A stretch of DNA of 61,921 bases from contig JAFUKI010000006.1 of NCBI GenBank assembly GCA_017467815.1, forward strand, positions 1-61,921, written 5' to 3'. Below the pieces are notes generated by a model. The model made no database searches. It worked only from the letters and a program-made list of their open reading frames with translations, and was not told where the DNA came from. The position numbers and the translations under genes are program-made. The stretch comes from Clostridia bacterium (GTDB lineage: Bacteria > Bacillota > Clostridia > Oscillospirales > CAG-272). Shown here piece by piece: positions 9,394 to 18,290 of this stretch (position 1 is the stretch's first letter; every line of letters starts with the position of its first letter).

Positions 9394-10128
9394 ATGAGTC
9401 TGCTGCTTGACGGAATTTTGCTTGCGGTACTGGCGATCTGTATTATCTCAGGGATCCGCAACGGATTTATAAAATCCTTTATGGGACTGGTGAAAGGGGC
9501 GGTGTCCCTGCTTGTGGCGTATGCCTATACACCGATGCTGCGGGATGTGCTGAAGGATCACTATATCATCAAAAGTATCGCGGACGGTATCGCGGAAACC
9601 CTGAAATCCCTGGCGCTGAACCTGGAAAGCCAGACCCCCACCTATGACCTGTCCAAAATTGCGGCAGATCTCCCGGAAGCCTATGTGAATATTCTGGACA
9701 GATACAATATCAGCCTGGAAGAATTCACCGCCCAGATCGCCGGCATCACCGTGGCGGATGAATCCATGATCGACAGTTTTTCCGCCCAGATCGCATCCCC
9801 CTGCGCCACGGCAATATCCACAGCAGCTGCCTTTATCATACTGTTTCTGGCATCCCTGCTTGTCCTGTCCCTGGTGACATGGATTCTGGACGCCCTGTTC
9901 CGCCTGCCGGTATTGTCCGCCACCAACCGTTTCTTCGGTCTTGTGTTCGGCGTTCTGGAAGGTGTGCTGATCGTATGGAGCCTCAGCGCAGCCGCATCCG
10001 CTCTGATGTCGGCTCTGGGTTCCCTGGACGGTGAACTGTTCGGCGCCCATGTTGTGGAAAGCACCGTGATCTGCAAATTCTTTGCCGGAAACAATATTTT
10101 AACAAAAATCACGGAAGTGTTACAGTAA
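9394..10128 (+). CDS. cvpA: CvpA family membrane protein
   Basis: A 244-residue integral membrane protein with the CvpA start (LDGILLAVLAICIISGIRNGFIKSF), about four transmembrane segments and the later VLSATNRFFGLVFGVLEGVLIVW-like segment of the family. CvpA proteins were named for colicin V production and have been linked to envelope homeostasis. The biochemical role here is not known. It is last in the run from ecfA1 to cvpA and has an ACGGAGG ribosome site. Confidence 0.85.
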   Translation: MSLLLDGILLAVLAICIISGIRNGFIKSFMGLVKGAVSLLVAYAYTPMLRDVLKDHYIIKSIADGIAETLKSLALNLESQTPTYDLSKIAADLPEAYVNILDRYNISLEEFTAQIAGITVADESMIDSFSAQIASPCATAISTAAAFIILFLASLLVLSLVTWILDALFRLPVLSATNRFFGLVFGVLEGVLIVWSLSAAASALMSALGSLDGELFGAHVVESTVICKFFAGNNILTKITEVLQ

Positions 10129-10153
10129 CGCAACGTCTGTGATACAAAATATA

Positions 10154-10162
10154 TGCTATAAT
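10154..10162 (+). promoter_or_regulatory. Extended -10 promoter candidate upstream of clpE
   Basis: TGCTATAAT forms an extended -10 (TG at 10154-10155, TATAAT 10157-10162). No good -35 lies 16-18 bases upstream. It would give a leader of about 240 bases that contains repeat A. No CtsR or CIRCE operator was seen. The rest of the 10129-10407 gap is this leader and the repeat. Confidence 0.45.
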
Positions 10163-10280
10163 CAGAAAAACACTGACAGCGGACCCTCCGTACTGTCATT
10201 TGCAGAATAAAAACACAGGTTTGCAGTTGGTTCTGCCGGAATAACGGTATCCCCAATTCGCATAACCCCCCAAAAAAATC

Positions 10281-10376
10281 CCCCCTACCCCATTTTTTCA
10301 AAGTTTTTTGAAGAGGGAGGGTGCAGGGAGGGAGAAACTTTTTCGCAAAAAGTTTTTCCCTCCCTGCAGAAAAAAT
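10281..10376 (-). repeat. Dispersed double-hairpin repeat A, copy 2 (reverse orientation)
   Basis: The main hairpin at 10322-10368 is nearly perfect: TGCAGGGAGGGAGAAAC on the left arm pairs with its complement on the right, around TTTTTcgcAAAAA. The TTTTTTCAAAGTTTTTTGAA half lies just upstream. This is the reverse complement of copies at 51525 and 60170. It lies in the clpE leader, ending about 32 bases before the start codon. Confidence 0.8.
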
Positions 10377-10407
10377 CAAAATCAAACCCAAAAAGGAAAA
10401 ATACCAT

Positions 10408-12729
10408 ATGATGATGTGTGCGAGATGCCGGAAGAGAGTGGCGGTGGTTTTTTTGACCAAGCTGGAGAACGGCGAGAGTAAGCAGGAAGGGCTGTGTCTG
10501 AAGTGTGCGAAGGAACTGGGGATCAAGCCCATTGACGATATTATTGCGCAGACCGGACTGGATGATGAGACGATTGAGCAGCTGAACGGCGAGATGGATG
10601 AATTTATGGAAACGGCTATGGCGGAGGTGGAAAACGGGGATGAATCCCAGACGAGAACGCCTTTTCTGAATTTTGCCAAGCTGATGAACGAGGGCAGCCA
10701 GAACAAGCCGAATCCTGCCAACCCTGCGAAGAAAAAGAAGGGTGAAGAGAAGGACGGCGGCAAGGATGGCAGGAAGGAACTGAAATTCCTGACCCAGTAC
10801 ACCACCGATCTTACCGAGAAGGCGAGACGCGGGGAAGTGGACAGAGTAATCGGACGGGACAGAGAACTGGCGAGAGTGGTACAGATTCTGTGCAGACGGC
10901 AGAAGAATAACCCCTGCCTCATCGGTGAACCCGGCGTGGGCAAAACCGCCATTGCCGAAGCCCTTGCTCTGCGTGTGGCGGACGGAAATGTACCGTACCG
11001 TCTGAAGAATACGTCCATCCATCTGGTGGATCTTACCGCACTGGTGGCAGGAACCCAGTTCAGAGGTCAGTTTGAATCCAGAGTGCTGGGTCTGCTGAAC
11101 GATGTAAAGGCTAAGGGCAATGTCATCCTCGTGATCGACGAAGTCCATAATCTGGTGGGCGTGGGCGATGCGGAAGGAAGCATGAATGCCGCCAATATTC
11201 TGAAACCGGCACTGTCCAGAGGGGAGATCCAGGTCATCGGCGCCACCACCCTGAACGAATACCGGAAATATATCGAAAAAGACTCCGCACTGGAAAGAAG
11301 ATTCCAGCCGGTAACGGTAAACGAACCGTCCATTGCGGATACTGTGGAGATCCTGAAGGGCATCAAGAGCTACTACGAAGCCTTCCACGGCGTCAAGATT
11401 CCCGAAGCGATTCTGGAATCCGCCGCATCCCTCAGCGAAAGATACATCACCGACCGCTACCTGCCCGATAAGGCAATCGACCTGCTGGACGAAGCGGCAT
11501 CCCATATTTCTGTCCACAGCGCGGCACTGGCTGAAAGACATATGCTGGCAGACCGCAAACTCGCCGTGGAAACAGAACGGAATGAACTGGAAGCCAAGGG
11601 CACGGACAGCGCGGCGGATGAAAAAGCCATGGAAGAACATTACCGTCACCTGGCGGATCTGAAAGCGGAAGAACTGCGGATCGCCGGACGTCTGGCGGAA
11701 CTGGATGCGGAATGCGAAGCCATCCGGATGACCGAAGCCGACCTGGCGGACGTTATCGAAATCTGGACGGGCGTTCCCGCTTCCACCATTACGGAAAGCG
11801 AATATACCCGCCTGGCAGAACTGGAAGCACGCCTGTCCAAGCGGATCATCGGTCAGGATGAAGCGGTCTCTGCTGTTTCAAGAGCAGTGCGCCGGAACAG
11901 AGCCGGGGTCTCCTATAAGAAAAAGCCGGTTTCCTTCATTTTTGCAGGACCTACCGGCGTGGGCAAAACGGAACTGGTAAAGGTGCTGTCGGAGGATCTG
12001 TTCTCCACACCGGACGCCCTGATCCGGATCGACATGAGCGAATTCATGGAAAAATATTCCGTATCCCGCCTGACCGGTTCCGCACCGGGGTACGTGGGCT
12101 ACGACGAAGCCGGACAGCTGACGGAGAAGATCCGCCGCAGACCCTATTCCGTGGTCCTCTTTGACGAGATCGAAAAGGCGCACCCGGATGTAATGAATAT
12201 CCTTCTGCAGATCTTAGACGACGGTATCATCACCGACTCCCACGGCAGACAGGTGGATTTCTCCAATACCGTCATCGTTATGACCACCAACGCCGGCTCC
12301 ACCCACGCAACAGCCGCACCCGGTTTCATGACGGATGTACAGGTGCAGAATAAGGATAAGACCAATAAAGCCCTGTCGGAATTCCTGCGCCCGGAATTTA
12401 TCAATCGTGTGGACGAGATCATCACGTTCCGTCAGCTGGAACAGGAAGATTTCCAAAAGATCGCACGGATTATGCTGGGGGACTTGGAAAAGGTACTGGA
12501 AAAGAAGGGTATTTCCATTGTGTTCGGAGACGATGCGGTGGAATACGTGGCGCGTAAATCCTATTCCGTAAAATACGGCGCAAGAAATATGCGGCGGTTT
12601 ATCCAGACGGAACTCGAAGATAAAATCGCCGGTGAGATCATTGACCGAAAAGGAAATGTACGGGCTGTTTCCGTGTCTGCCAAAGATACCGCGGCGGACG
12701 GAGAAGGACTCGTTGTGACGGTTATATAA
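10408..12729 (+). CDS. clpE: ATP-dependent Clp protease ATP-binding subunit, ClpE-like (N-terminal zinc finger)
   Basis: A Hsp100 unfoldase that feeds proteins to ClpP, acting in protein quality control. The 773-residue product starts with a C4 zinc finger (Cys 4, 7, 30 and 33: CARC...CLKC), the hallmark of ClpE. It then has two AAA modules: Walker A GEPGVGKT and Walker B VIDEVHN in the first, Walker A GPTGVGKT and Walker B LFDEIEKAHPDV in the second, with a coiled middle region (around residues 360-450). The ClpP-docking loop position reads PGF rather than the usual V/I-G-F. The frame is open upstream into the repeat, but ATG 10408 gives the zinc finger at the very N-terminus and has AAAGGA before it. 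A P-type ATPase homologue follows within 20 bases. Confidence 0.9.
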   Translation: MMMCARCRKRVAVVFLTKLENGESKQEGLCLKCAKELGIKPIDDIIAQTGLDDETIEQLNGEMDEFMETAMAEVENGDESQTRTPFLNFAKLMNEGSQNKPNPANPAKKKKGEEKDGGKDGRKELKFLTQYTTDLTEKARRGEVDRVIGRDRELARVVQILCRRQKNNPCLIGEPGVGKTAIAEALALRVADGNVPYRLKNTSIHLVDLTALVAGTQFRGQFESRVLGLLNDVKAKGNVILVIDEVHNLVGVGDAEGSMNAANILKPALSRGEIQVIGATTLNEYRKYIEKDSALERRFQPVTVNEPSIADTVEILKGIKSYYEAFHGVKIPEAILESAASLSERYITDRYLPDKAIDLLDEAASHISVHSAALAERHMLADRKLAVETERNELEAKGTDSAADEKAMEEHYRHLADLKAEELRIAGRLAELDAECEAIRMTEADLADVIEIWTGVPASTITESEYTRLAELEARLSKRIIGQDEAVSAVSRAVRRNRAGVSYKKKPVSFIFAGPTGVGKTELVKVLSEDLFSTPDALIRIDMSEFMEKYSVSRLTGSAPGYVGYDEAGQLTEKIRRRPYSVVLFDEIEKAHPDVMNILLQILDDGIITDSHGRQVDFSNTVIVMTTNAGSTHATAAPGFMTDVQVQNKDKTNKALSEFLRPEFINRVDEIITFRQLEQEDFQKIARIMLGDLEKVLEKKGISIVFGDDAVEYVARKSYSVKYGARNMRRFIQTELEDKIAGEIIDRKGNVRAVSVSAKDTAADGEGLVVTVI

Positions 12730-12745
12730 AACGGCTGAGGTGAAT

Positions 12746-15556
12746 ATGGAAAGAAACGACTGGCATCTGCAGGATTCTGCCGCTGTACTGCATTCTTTGA
12801 AAACCGATATGTACAAAGGTCTGGACCGGGCAGAAGTGCGGAAAAGAAGCCGCCGGCACGGTGCCAATCGGGTCTGGTATGTGGGACGGGCGTCGGCGAA
12901 GGAGTATGCCCTTGCCTGCCTGAGTGACCTGGCGACGGTTCTTCTGGTGATTACTGCGGTGTTCGCGGCGATCTTTGAGGAGAGTATGTCGGCTGTGCAG
13001 ATCTGCCTCCTGCTGGTCATCGGGGCGGTACTGCGTATTGCTGCGTATGTCAAAGCCAGGCGGGTACTGGAAACGGCGGCGGAGGAATCCATGCCGGTAT
13101 GCAATGTACTCCGGGACGGAAAACTGCAGCTGATCCGGGCGGAAGCTGTCACGGTTGGCGATATTGTCTTCCTGGAAGGCGGCGATATGGTGCCCGGAGA
13201 CGGACGTGTGGTTGCGGGAGAAGATATCGCCGTATCGGAACGGGGTATTACGGGAAACCGGGAAACCGTCCATAAGTTTGATACGGTAATCCATACCGAT
13301 GACGAGGGAAGCGAAGTCCCCGCGGAATACAGATCCAATATTCTGTACGCCGGCTCCACGGTACTGTGGGGACAGGGGCGTATGGTGGTCACCGCCGTAG
13401 GGGAAGAAACGCTGATCGTAAGAAAACAGGGCGGTATCCGCATCGGTTCCATGGATACACTGCCCCTGATGGAGCGGCTGAACCGGTGGTGCAGAAACAG
13501 CAGTCTGTTCATGCTGGCCTGCGTTATGGTGATCACGGCGCTGGCACTGTTCTTGAAACAGAGTTTTACCCAGGTGTTCCTTGTGACCATGGCAATGGCT
13601 GTGGCGTCCATGAGTGAATACCTGACAACGATTGCCTATATTCTGGTAGCGGTTGCGGTACGGGACGCCGGGTTCAAAAAGGACCGGAAGGAAGAAAAGG
13701 AAAACCGTGTCCATCCCAAAGCGGCGGTCATCACGGATTCTGCCGTACTGGAAAAACTTGCCCATGTGGATGCCCTGGTGCTGTCGGACATGGAGCTGTT
13801 CAAATCCGGGGAAATGTCCCTGTACGCCTACAATATCGGCGCGGAAAACAGGAAATGGGAACAGGACGGCAAGGATCCCGCCCTGCCCATTCTGCTGCGG
13901 ATGCTTTTGTCCACCGTATCCGGTCAGCAGATGCACCAGAGTCTTGCCGGTGCTGCGATTACGGCTATGTCGGATAAATACAGACAGATCCAGCAGGCGG
14001 CGGATCAGTGGACGAGAACTACCGGAAAACAGATTGATTTTGACTTCCGTTCCTTGGACCATGTTTCCGGGAAGACCGGTATATCCGGCGGACTGGATAC
14101 GGTGCTGGTGCAGGATAAGGAAGATATCTGGGCAGTGGTGTCCGGCGGTATCCGGGAAGTGATGTACTGCTGCAGTGAATATGCCGAAGCGGACGGAAAA
14201 GGCGGATTCCGGCATTTGCCCATGACGGAGGAAGTGCGGCGGAAGATCTTCACATCGGCGGCGGAACTGGCGTATATGGGCGCATCCGTCATTGCCTGTG
14301 CCAGAAGAAGATCGCCGTATACCACACTGAACCGACTGTCCGTTCTCCAGAGCAGTATGTGCTTCATGGGATTTGCCGCCATCGCGGAAGCACCGGCATC
14401 CGAGACTGTGGAAATGGTACGGCGGATCACGGAAGCGGGGTATGCCGTAGCGGTTCTGTCGGAAGATACGGAACATGATCTGTACTACGGACACGATATC
14501 GGTCTGTTTGATAAACATACGAAAATTCTGTCTTTCGGCAGCGGAGAGGGACTTTCCCTTGCACCCGGCAGCCGGACGATTGTGGAAATGCCGTCGGTGT
14601 ATTCGCCTTCTCTCGGCAGTAACGTGAATCGTTCCGATATACGGTACAAACGCCTGAAAGCCGTGCTGAAAGGGGGAAATACCGAAAAATCCGGAAAAAC
14701 AGCGGTGGTCTGCCGGAATGTGCTGGATGCCCGGCTTCTGTCCCTGGGAGATGTGAAGATCGCGGCAGGCAGTGCGTCCCATGCAGTCCCCCAGCCACTG
14801 AAAGCCAAGGCGGATGTGGTGATCTATCCCAGAAACCGTCACGGCGGCTTTGCGGAAGCGGTGGAATCCATATCGGAAGCCAAACGGGCACTGGCGAATC
14901 TGTGGAATGCGGCGGTATATCTGGCTATGTCCCAGATCTCCCGGCTTACGGTACTGCTTCTCGGTCTTGTGCCGGGCGGCGTGATCCCTTCTCCGGAGGC
15001 GGTGCTTCTGTGGGGATTGCTGTTTGATTTTGCGGCGGTTCTGGCGATGTCCTTCGTCAAAGCCCCGGCGGATGTGCTTGGTTTCCCCGAAGAACGGCTG
15101 GGTCTGCCGGACAGAAATAAAGTGTTCTGGAAAGCATTGGCGGCAGGTGCGGTGTGGGGGATTCTCTGCGGCGGCGTGACGATCGGTGTGTCCTTTTTGC
15201 CCGGTGCCGGCGATGTAACGGGTACCTTCCTGGCGTCGATGTTTCTGTCCCAGATGGTCATGGCGTGCAGTGTGGGACAGTACGGCAGCCTGCTGAAGCA
15301 GAAGCATTTCCATACTACATACGCATTGCTGGTACTGGCGGAAATATGCTGTGCATGGGCGTCGGTTCTGAAAAATCCTGCGGCATGGTATACCTACCTG
15401 TTCGCACTGATTCCTCCTGTGGTGCTGTTTATCATGATGGAAATCATCAAGGCACGCAGAAAGTGGAAAAAAGAGGAAAAAGAAGAAATTTCTCCCGAAG
15501 AACCGGATGAAACTTCCGTGCCGGCAGAGGAAGAAGCGGCGGAAAAAGAGACGTAA
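12746..15556 (+). CDS. Degenerate P-type ATPase homologue (predicted pseudoenzyme)
   Basis: The 936-residue product aligns along its whole length with calcium/cation P-type ATPases (N-terminal WHLQDSAAVLHSL...YKGLDRAEVRKR, several membrane helices, C-terminal helices), yet catalytic motifs are altered. The actuator TGES reads TGNR (residues 169-172). PEGLP in the membrane helix reads SEYLT. The phosphorylation motif DKTGTLT reads DMELFKSG with only Asp348 kept. The ATP-site KGAPE reads SGGIRE. The hinge TGDGVNDAP reads VCRNVLDAR around 655-663. Pumping is therefore unlikely. An uninterrupted 2.8-kb frame, a GAGGTGA ribosome site and tight linkage to clpE argue for a kept non-catalytic role. 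The charged Glu/Lys C-terminal tail is presumably cytoplasmic. ATG 12746 is preferred to GTG 12740 because of ribosome-site spacing. Confidence 0.8.
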   Translation: MERNDWHLQDSAAVLHSLKTDMYKGLDRAEVRKRSRRHGANRVWYVGRASAKEYALACLSDLATVLLVITAVFAAIFEESMSAVQICLLLVIGAVLRIAAYVKARRVLETAAEESMPVCNVLRDGKLQLIRAEAVTVGDIVFLEGGDMVPGDGRVVAGEDIAVSERGITGNRETVHKFDTVIHTDDEGSEVPAEYRSNILYAGSTVLWGQGRMVVTAVGEETLIVRKQGGIRIGSMDTLPLMERLNRWCRNSSLFMLACVMVITALALFLKQSFTQVFLVTMAMAVASMSEYLTTIAYILVAVAVRDAGFKKDRKEEKENRVHPKAAVITDSAVLEKLAHVDALVLSDMELFKSGEMSLYAYNIGAENRKWEQDGKDPALPILLRMLLSTVSGQQMHQSLAGAAITAMSDKYRQIQQAADQWTRTTGKQIDFDFRSLDHVSGKTGISGGLDTVLVQDKEDIWAVVSGGIREVMYCCSEYAEADGKGGFRHLPMTEEVRRKIFTSAAELAYMGASVIACARRRSPYTTLNRLSVLQSSMCFMGFAAIAEAPASETVEMVRRITEAGYAVAVLSEDTEHDLYYGHDIGLFDKHTKILSFGSGEGLSLAPGSRTIVEMPSVYSPSLGSNVNRSDIRYKRLKAVLKGGNTEKSGKTAVVCRNVLDARLLSLGDVKIAAGSASHAVPQPLKAKADVVIYPRNRHGGFAEAVESISEAKRALANLWNAAVYLAMSQISRLTVLLLGLVPGGVIPSPEAVLLWGLLFDFAAVLAMSFVKAPADVLGFPEERLGLPDRNKVFWKALAAGAVWGILCGGVTIGVSFLPGAGDVTGTFLASMFLSQMVMACSVGQYGSLLKQKHFHTTYALLVLAEICCAWASVLKNPAAWYTYLFALIPPVVLFIMMEIIKARRKWKKEEKEEISPEEPDETSVPAEEEAAEKET

Positions 15557-15601
15557 GAATAAGATGGGGATGTCCCATTTGAGAAGAATTGCAGAACAGA
15601 T

Positions 15602-15706
15602 GGCAGGGGACGGTATCACGATATCCCGTTGCGTTGGATCACGGAAAAGAAATTGCTGTAATCTATCGTTGCGGAATGTCGAAGGCACCGTCTCCTGCCG
15701 ATTTTT
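15602..15706 (+). terminator. Long-loop hairpin with T tract after the P-type ATPase homologue
   Basis: GGCAGGGGACGGT (15602-15614) pairs over 13 positions, with one G-U, to ACCGTCTCCTGCC (15687-15699), followed by GATTTTT. The 72-base loop contains ATCACG twice. It probably terminates the clpE operon, but the loop is long for a simple terminator. The rest of the 15557-15950 gap is A/T-rich, ending in the mrp promoter. Confidence 0.5.
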
Positions 15707-15872
15707 AAAATTTGTTTGGTGTTTTGCTGCTTTTTTCTCGGTGGGTCCCCTCTTTTTTCCTTGTCGGGATAAAAACATGACGGAAATGACATGGAAATCC
15801 TGCATTACAAAAAATTTACACGTTTGGGAAAAGGAAAGACGCAAAAGAATGCAAGGAAAATCGAATTATCTC

Positions 15873-15901
15873 TTGTAATTTTCGGGCGTTTGGTATATAA
15901 T
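15873..15901 (+). promoter_or_regulatory. Sigma-A promoter for mrp and possibly the hydrogenase cluster
   Basis: TTGTAA (15873-15878), 17-base spacer, TATAAT (15896-15901). No other strong promoter is visible before the hydrogenase genes at 16861. Confidence 0.75.
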
Positions 15902-15950
15902 AAAGTAGAATGTAATTTTTATATCTATCAGAAAGGAATTTTTGCATAGA

Positions 15951-16784
15951 ATGGCAGATAATACAAATTGTACTCATGACTGTTCTACCTGTGGCGCGGA
16001 CTGTTCTTCCAGAAAACCCACCTTTGAAGCCCCCCACAAGGATAGCCATATCAAACATGTGATCGGCATTGTATCCGGCAAAGGCGGCGTAGGCAAGTCC
16101 ATCGTGACTTCCATGCTGGCAACCGCAATGCGCCGTAAGGACCATGCCGTTGGTATTATGGATGCGGACATCACCGGTCCTTCCATCCCGAAAGCATTCG
16201 GCGCCAAGGGAGACATCCTCTCCACCGGTGACGGACTGCTTCCTCTGGAAACCAAAACCGGTATCAAGATGATTTCCGTAAACCTGCTGCTGGAGGAAGA
16301 AACCCGCCCGGTAGTATGGCGCGGACCCGTTATCGCCGGAACCGTAAAGCAGTTCTGGACCGATGTGGTCTGGGGAGATCTTGAATATCTCTTTATTGAT
16401 ATGCCTCCGGGAACAGGCGACGTTCCGCTGACCGTATTCCAGTCCATCAAGCTGGACGGCATCATCATCGTAACCACTCCCCAGGATCTGGTTTCCATGA
16501 TTGTCAAGAAGGCGGTCAACATGGCGGCGCTGATGAACATTCCGGTAATCGGTCTGGTGGAAAATATGTCCTACGTGGAATGCCCCGACTGCGGAAAGCA
16601 CATCAATATTTTCGGCGAATCCAAGGCAGAAGCAGTGGCTGAAGAATGTGAGATCCCCTTCCTCGGCAGACTGCCCATCGACCCCAAGCTGGCGGCTCTC
16701 TGCGACAAGGGTATCATCGAACTTATGGAAAACGACTACATGGATCCCGTTTGCGGCGCTGTGGAAGATTTCTGTAAGGAATAA
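15951..16784 (+). CDS. mrp: Mrp/NBP35-family Fe-S cluster carrier ATPase
   Basis: A deviant Walker A P-loop ATPase (SGKGGVGKSIV) that carries and delivers Fe-S clusters. The N-terminus has a Cys-rich segment (CTHDCSTCGADC) and the C-terminal part has the CPDC pair that binds the bridging cluster in the dimer. The 277-residue length is typical. ATG 15951 fits the family N-terminus; TTG 15942 has better spacing from GAAAGG and would add three residues. Its place just before a large set of Fe-S hydrogenase genes suggests it supplies clusters to them. Confidence 0.9.
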   Translation: MADNTNCTHDCSTCGADCSSRKPTFEAPHKDSHIKHVIGIVSGKGGVGKSIVTSMLATAMRRKDHAVGIMDADITGPSIPKAFGAKGDILSTGDGLLPLETKTGIKMISVNLLLEEETRPVVWRGPVIAGTVKQFWTDVVWGDLEYLFIDMPPGTGDVPLTVFQSIKLDGIIIVTTPQDLVSMIVKKAVNMAALMNIPVIGLVENMSYVECPDCGKHINIFGESKAEAVAEECEIPFLGRLPIDPKLAALCDKGIIELMENDYMDPVCGAVEDFCKE

Positions 16785-16860
16785 TGCCCATCCCCGTGCG
16801 TAAGCGTGGGGAATACATCATTTGTTATCTCTAATATACCATATAGGAGGAAATCCAATC

Positions 16861-17355
16861 ATGAAGAAAAACATGACAACCGTACCTTTCAAGGGTACTC
16901 CCGAGCAGAAGGCTGCTCTGGATGAACTGATTGCAGCCTACAAGGGAACAGAAGGCGCTCTGATGCCTGTTCTGCAGAAGGCACAGGATATTTACGGTTA
17001 CCTGCCGGAAGAAGTACAGCGTGACATCGCACAGGGTCTGGAAATTCCTTACTCCGAAGTATTCGGCGTTGTTACTTTCTATGCACAGTTCTTGCTGAAT
17101 CCCAAGGGTGAATTCCCGGTAGCTGTATGTCTCGGTACTGCCTGCTACGTAAAGGGCTCCGGTATCCTGATGGAAAAGCTGGAAACCCTGCTGGGCATCA
17201 AGGGCGGCGAAATTACCGAAGACCTGAAGTTCAGCCTGGAAGCAACCCGCTGCATCGGCGCCTGCGGTCTGGCACCTGTTCTGACCATCGGTGAAGATGT
17301 ATACGGCAGACTGGAACCGAATCAGCTGGAAGGCATTCTGGCAAAGTATAAGTAA
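16861..17355 (+). CDS. hydC: NAD-linked [FeFe] hydrogenase small subunit (NuoE-like, thioredoxin-fold [2Fe-2S])
   Basis: A 164-residue NuoE/HydC/HndA-type protein. The helical N-terminus (ALMPVLQKAQDIYGYLPEEV) precedes a thioredoxin-fold domain binding one [2Fe-2S] with Cys in VCLGTACYVKGS and CIGACGLAP. With HydB and HydA further down the operon it would form the trimeric bifurcating hydrogenase. AGGAGG lies 10 bases upstream of ATG 16861. Codons are biased to GTT, GCT and GAA-rich choices, suggesting high expression. The small GTGGGG-type hairpin between mrp and this gene is too weak to call a terminator. Confidence 0.92.
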   Translation: MKKNMTTVPFKGTPEQKAALDELIAAYKGTEGALMPVLQKAQDIYGYLPEEVQRDIAQGLEIPYSEVFGVVTFYAQFLLNPKGEFPVAVCLGTACYVKGSGILMEKLETLLGIKGGEITEDLKFSLEATRCIGACGLAPVLTIGEDVYGRLEPNQLEGILAKYK

Positions 17356-17446
17356 TCCATTGACCGTTTTCAGTGTGCCTGCTGTCAGACAGCGGACAGG
17401 CTGATTTGAAAATCACTCCTCACAGAGTTTTTGAAAGGTTACCTCT

Positions 17447-17815
17447 ATGAAGATAGAAGAAATCGGGAAATTTTGCAGTGCCGAAGTATTGTGCGGTGAA
17501 GAATATCTGGACGGCGAGGTGTATTCCGCCTGCTGCAGCGATATGATGAGCGATGTACTGGCATTTGTAAAAGATCAGGGAGTTCTGATCACGGGTCTTG
17601 TGAACACACAGGTGATCCGTACCGCCGCTATGATGGATATGGTATGTATTGTTTTCGTACGCAATAAGATTCCTACAGAGGAAATGATTGCGCTGGCGGA
17701 AGAATGCGGTATCGTAGTCATGCGGTCAGCGTTGCGTGCTTATGAAGCATGCGGTATCTTATATTCCCGCGGACTAATCGGAAACAAGGGGGATTCTGTA
17801 TGCACGAACCCGTAA
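17447..17815 (+). CDS. DRTGG domain protein (first copy)
   Basis: A 122-residue soluble protein matching the DRTGG regulatory domain found beside CBS domains, phosphotransacetylases and in hydrogenase clusters. The alternating beta/alpha pattern includes VLITGLVNTQVIRTAAMMDM and GIVVMRSALRAYEACGILY. No catalytic residues are evident. Its stop overlaps the start of the next gene by 16 bases. A paralogue lies at 19652. In this context it is probably a ligand-sensing or adaptor module of the sensory hydrogenase system; that role is inferred. Confidence 0.8.
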   Translation: MKIEEIGKFCSAEVLCGEEYLDGEVYSACCSDMMSDVLAFVKDQGVLITGLVNTQVIRTAAMMDMVCIVFVRNKIPTEEMIALAEECGIVVMRSALRAYEACGILYSRGLIGNKGDSVCTNP

Positions 17816-18228
17816 CATTTCACTTTGACGTAGACGGTGAAAATTTCTCCTCAGCCGGCGAAGCATCCGTAATCATCAAGAAAAAGCTGCGTCAGCTCGG
17901 TTTTTCACCGGATATCATACGGCGGGTTTCCATTGCCATGTACGAAGGCGAGATCAATATGGTCATCCACGCAAACGGCGGTGCTGCCGATGTAACGGTT
18001 ATGGATGAGTACATAGAAATCGTTCTGTCGGACAAGGGCCCCGGTATTCCGGATGTGGAGCTTGCGATGAGGGAAGGTTTTTCCACCGCCAGAGAGAATA
18101 TTCGGGCTTTGGGCTTTGGTGCCGGTATGGGTCTTCCCAATATGAAGAAATATACCGACTACATGAAAATCGATACGGAAGTCGGCGTGGGTACAAAGAT
18201 CACCATGCGCGTGAATACCACCGGCTGA
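17800..18228 (+). CDS. Anti-sigma-factor/RsbW-type ATP-binding (HATPase) protein
   Basis: The 142-residue product is a stand-alone GHKL ATPase domain: N-box-like MYEGEINMVIHANGG, G1 box SDKGPGIPDVELAM and G2 box GFGAGMGLPNMKK. This is the RsbW/SpoIIAB serine kinase type. It overlaps the DRTGG gene and precedes the sensory hydrogenase gene, so it may be the kinase output of a redox or H2 sensor. ATG 17800 has AAGGGGG upstream; an earlier in-frame ATG lies deep within the previous gene. Confidence 0.85.
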   Translation: MHEPVTFHFDVDGENFSSAGEASVIIKKKLRQLGFSPDIIRRVSIAMYEGEINMVIHANGGAADVTVMDEYIEIVLSDKGPGIPDVELAMREGFSTARENIRALGFGAGMGLPNMKKYTDYMKIDTEVGVGTKITMRVNTTG

Positions 18229-18290
18229 TGTGACTTGTTTCCACCTCCTGCGGAAGAGATGCCATCCATTTCAGCGTACCGAGGTGAAGC

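Noticed and set aside
12722..15844. Open antisense frame of 1040 codons opposite the P-type ATPase homologue
   Set aside because: It follows the codon phase of the plus-strand gene, lacks a ribosome site, and its translation is His/Arg/Gln-rich with no domain pattern. The plus-strand frame aligns with a known family end to end.
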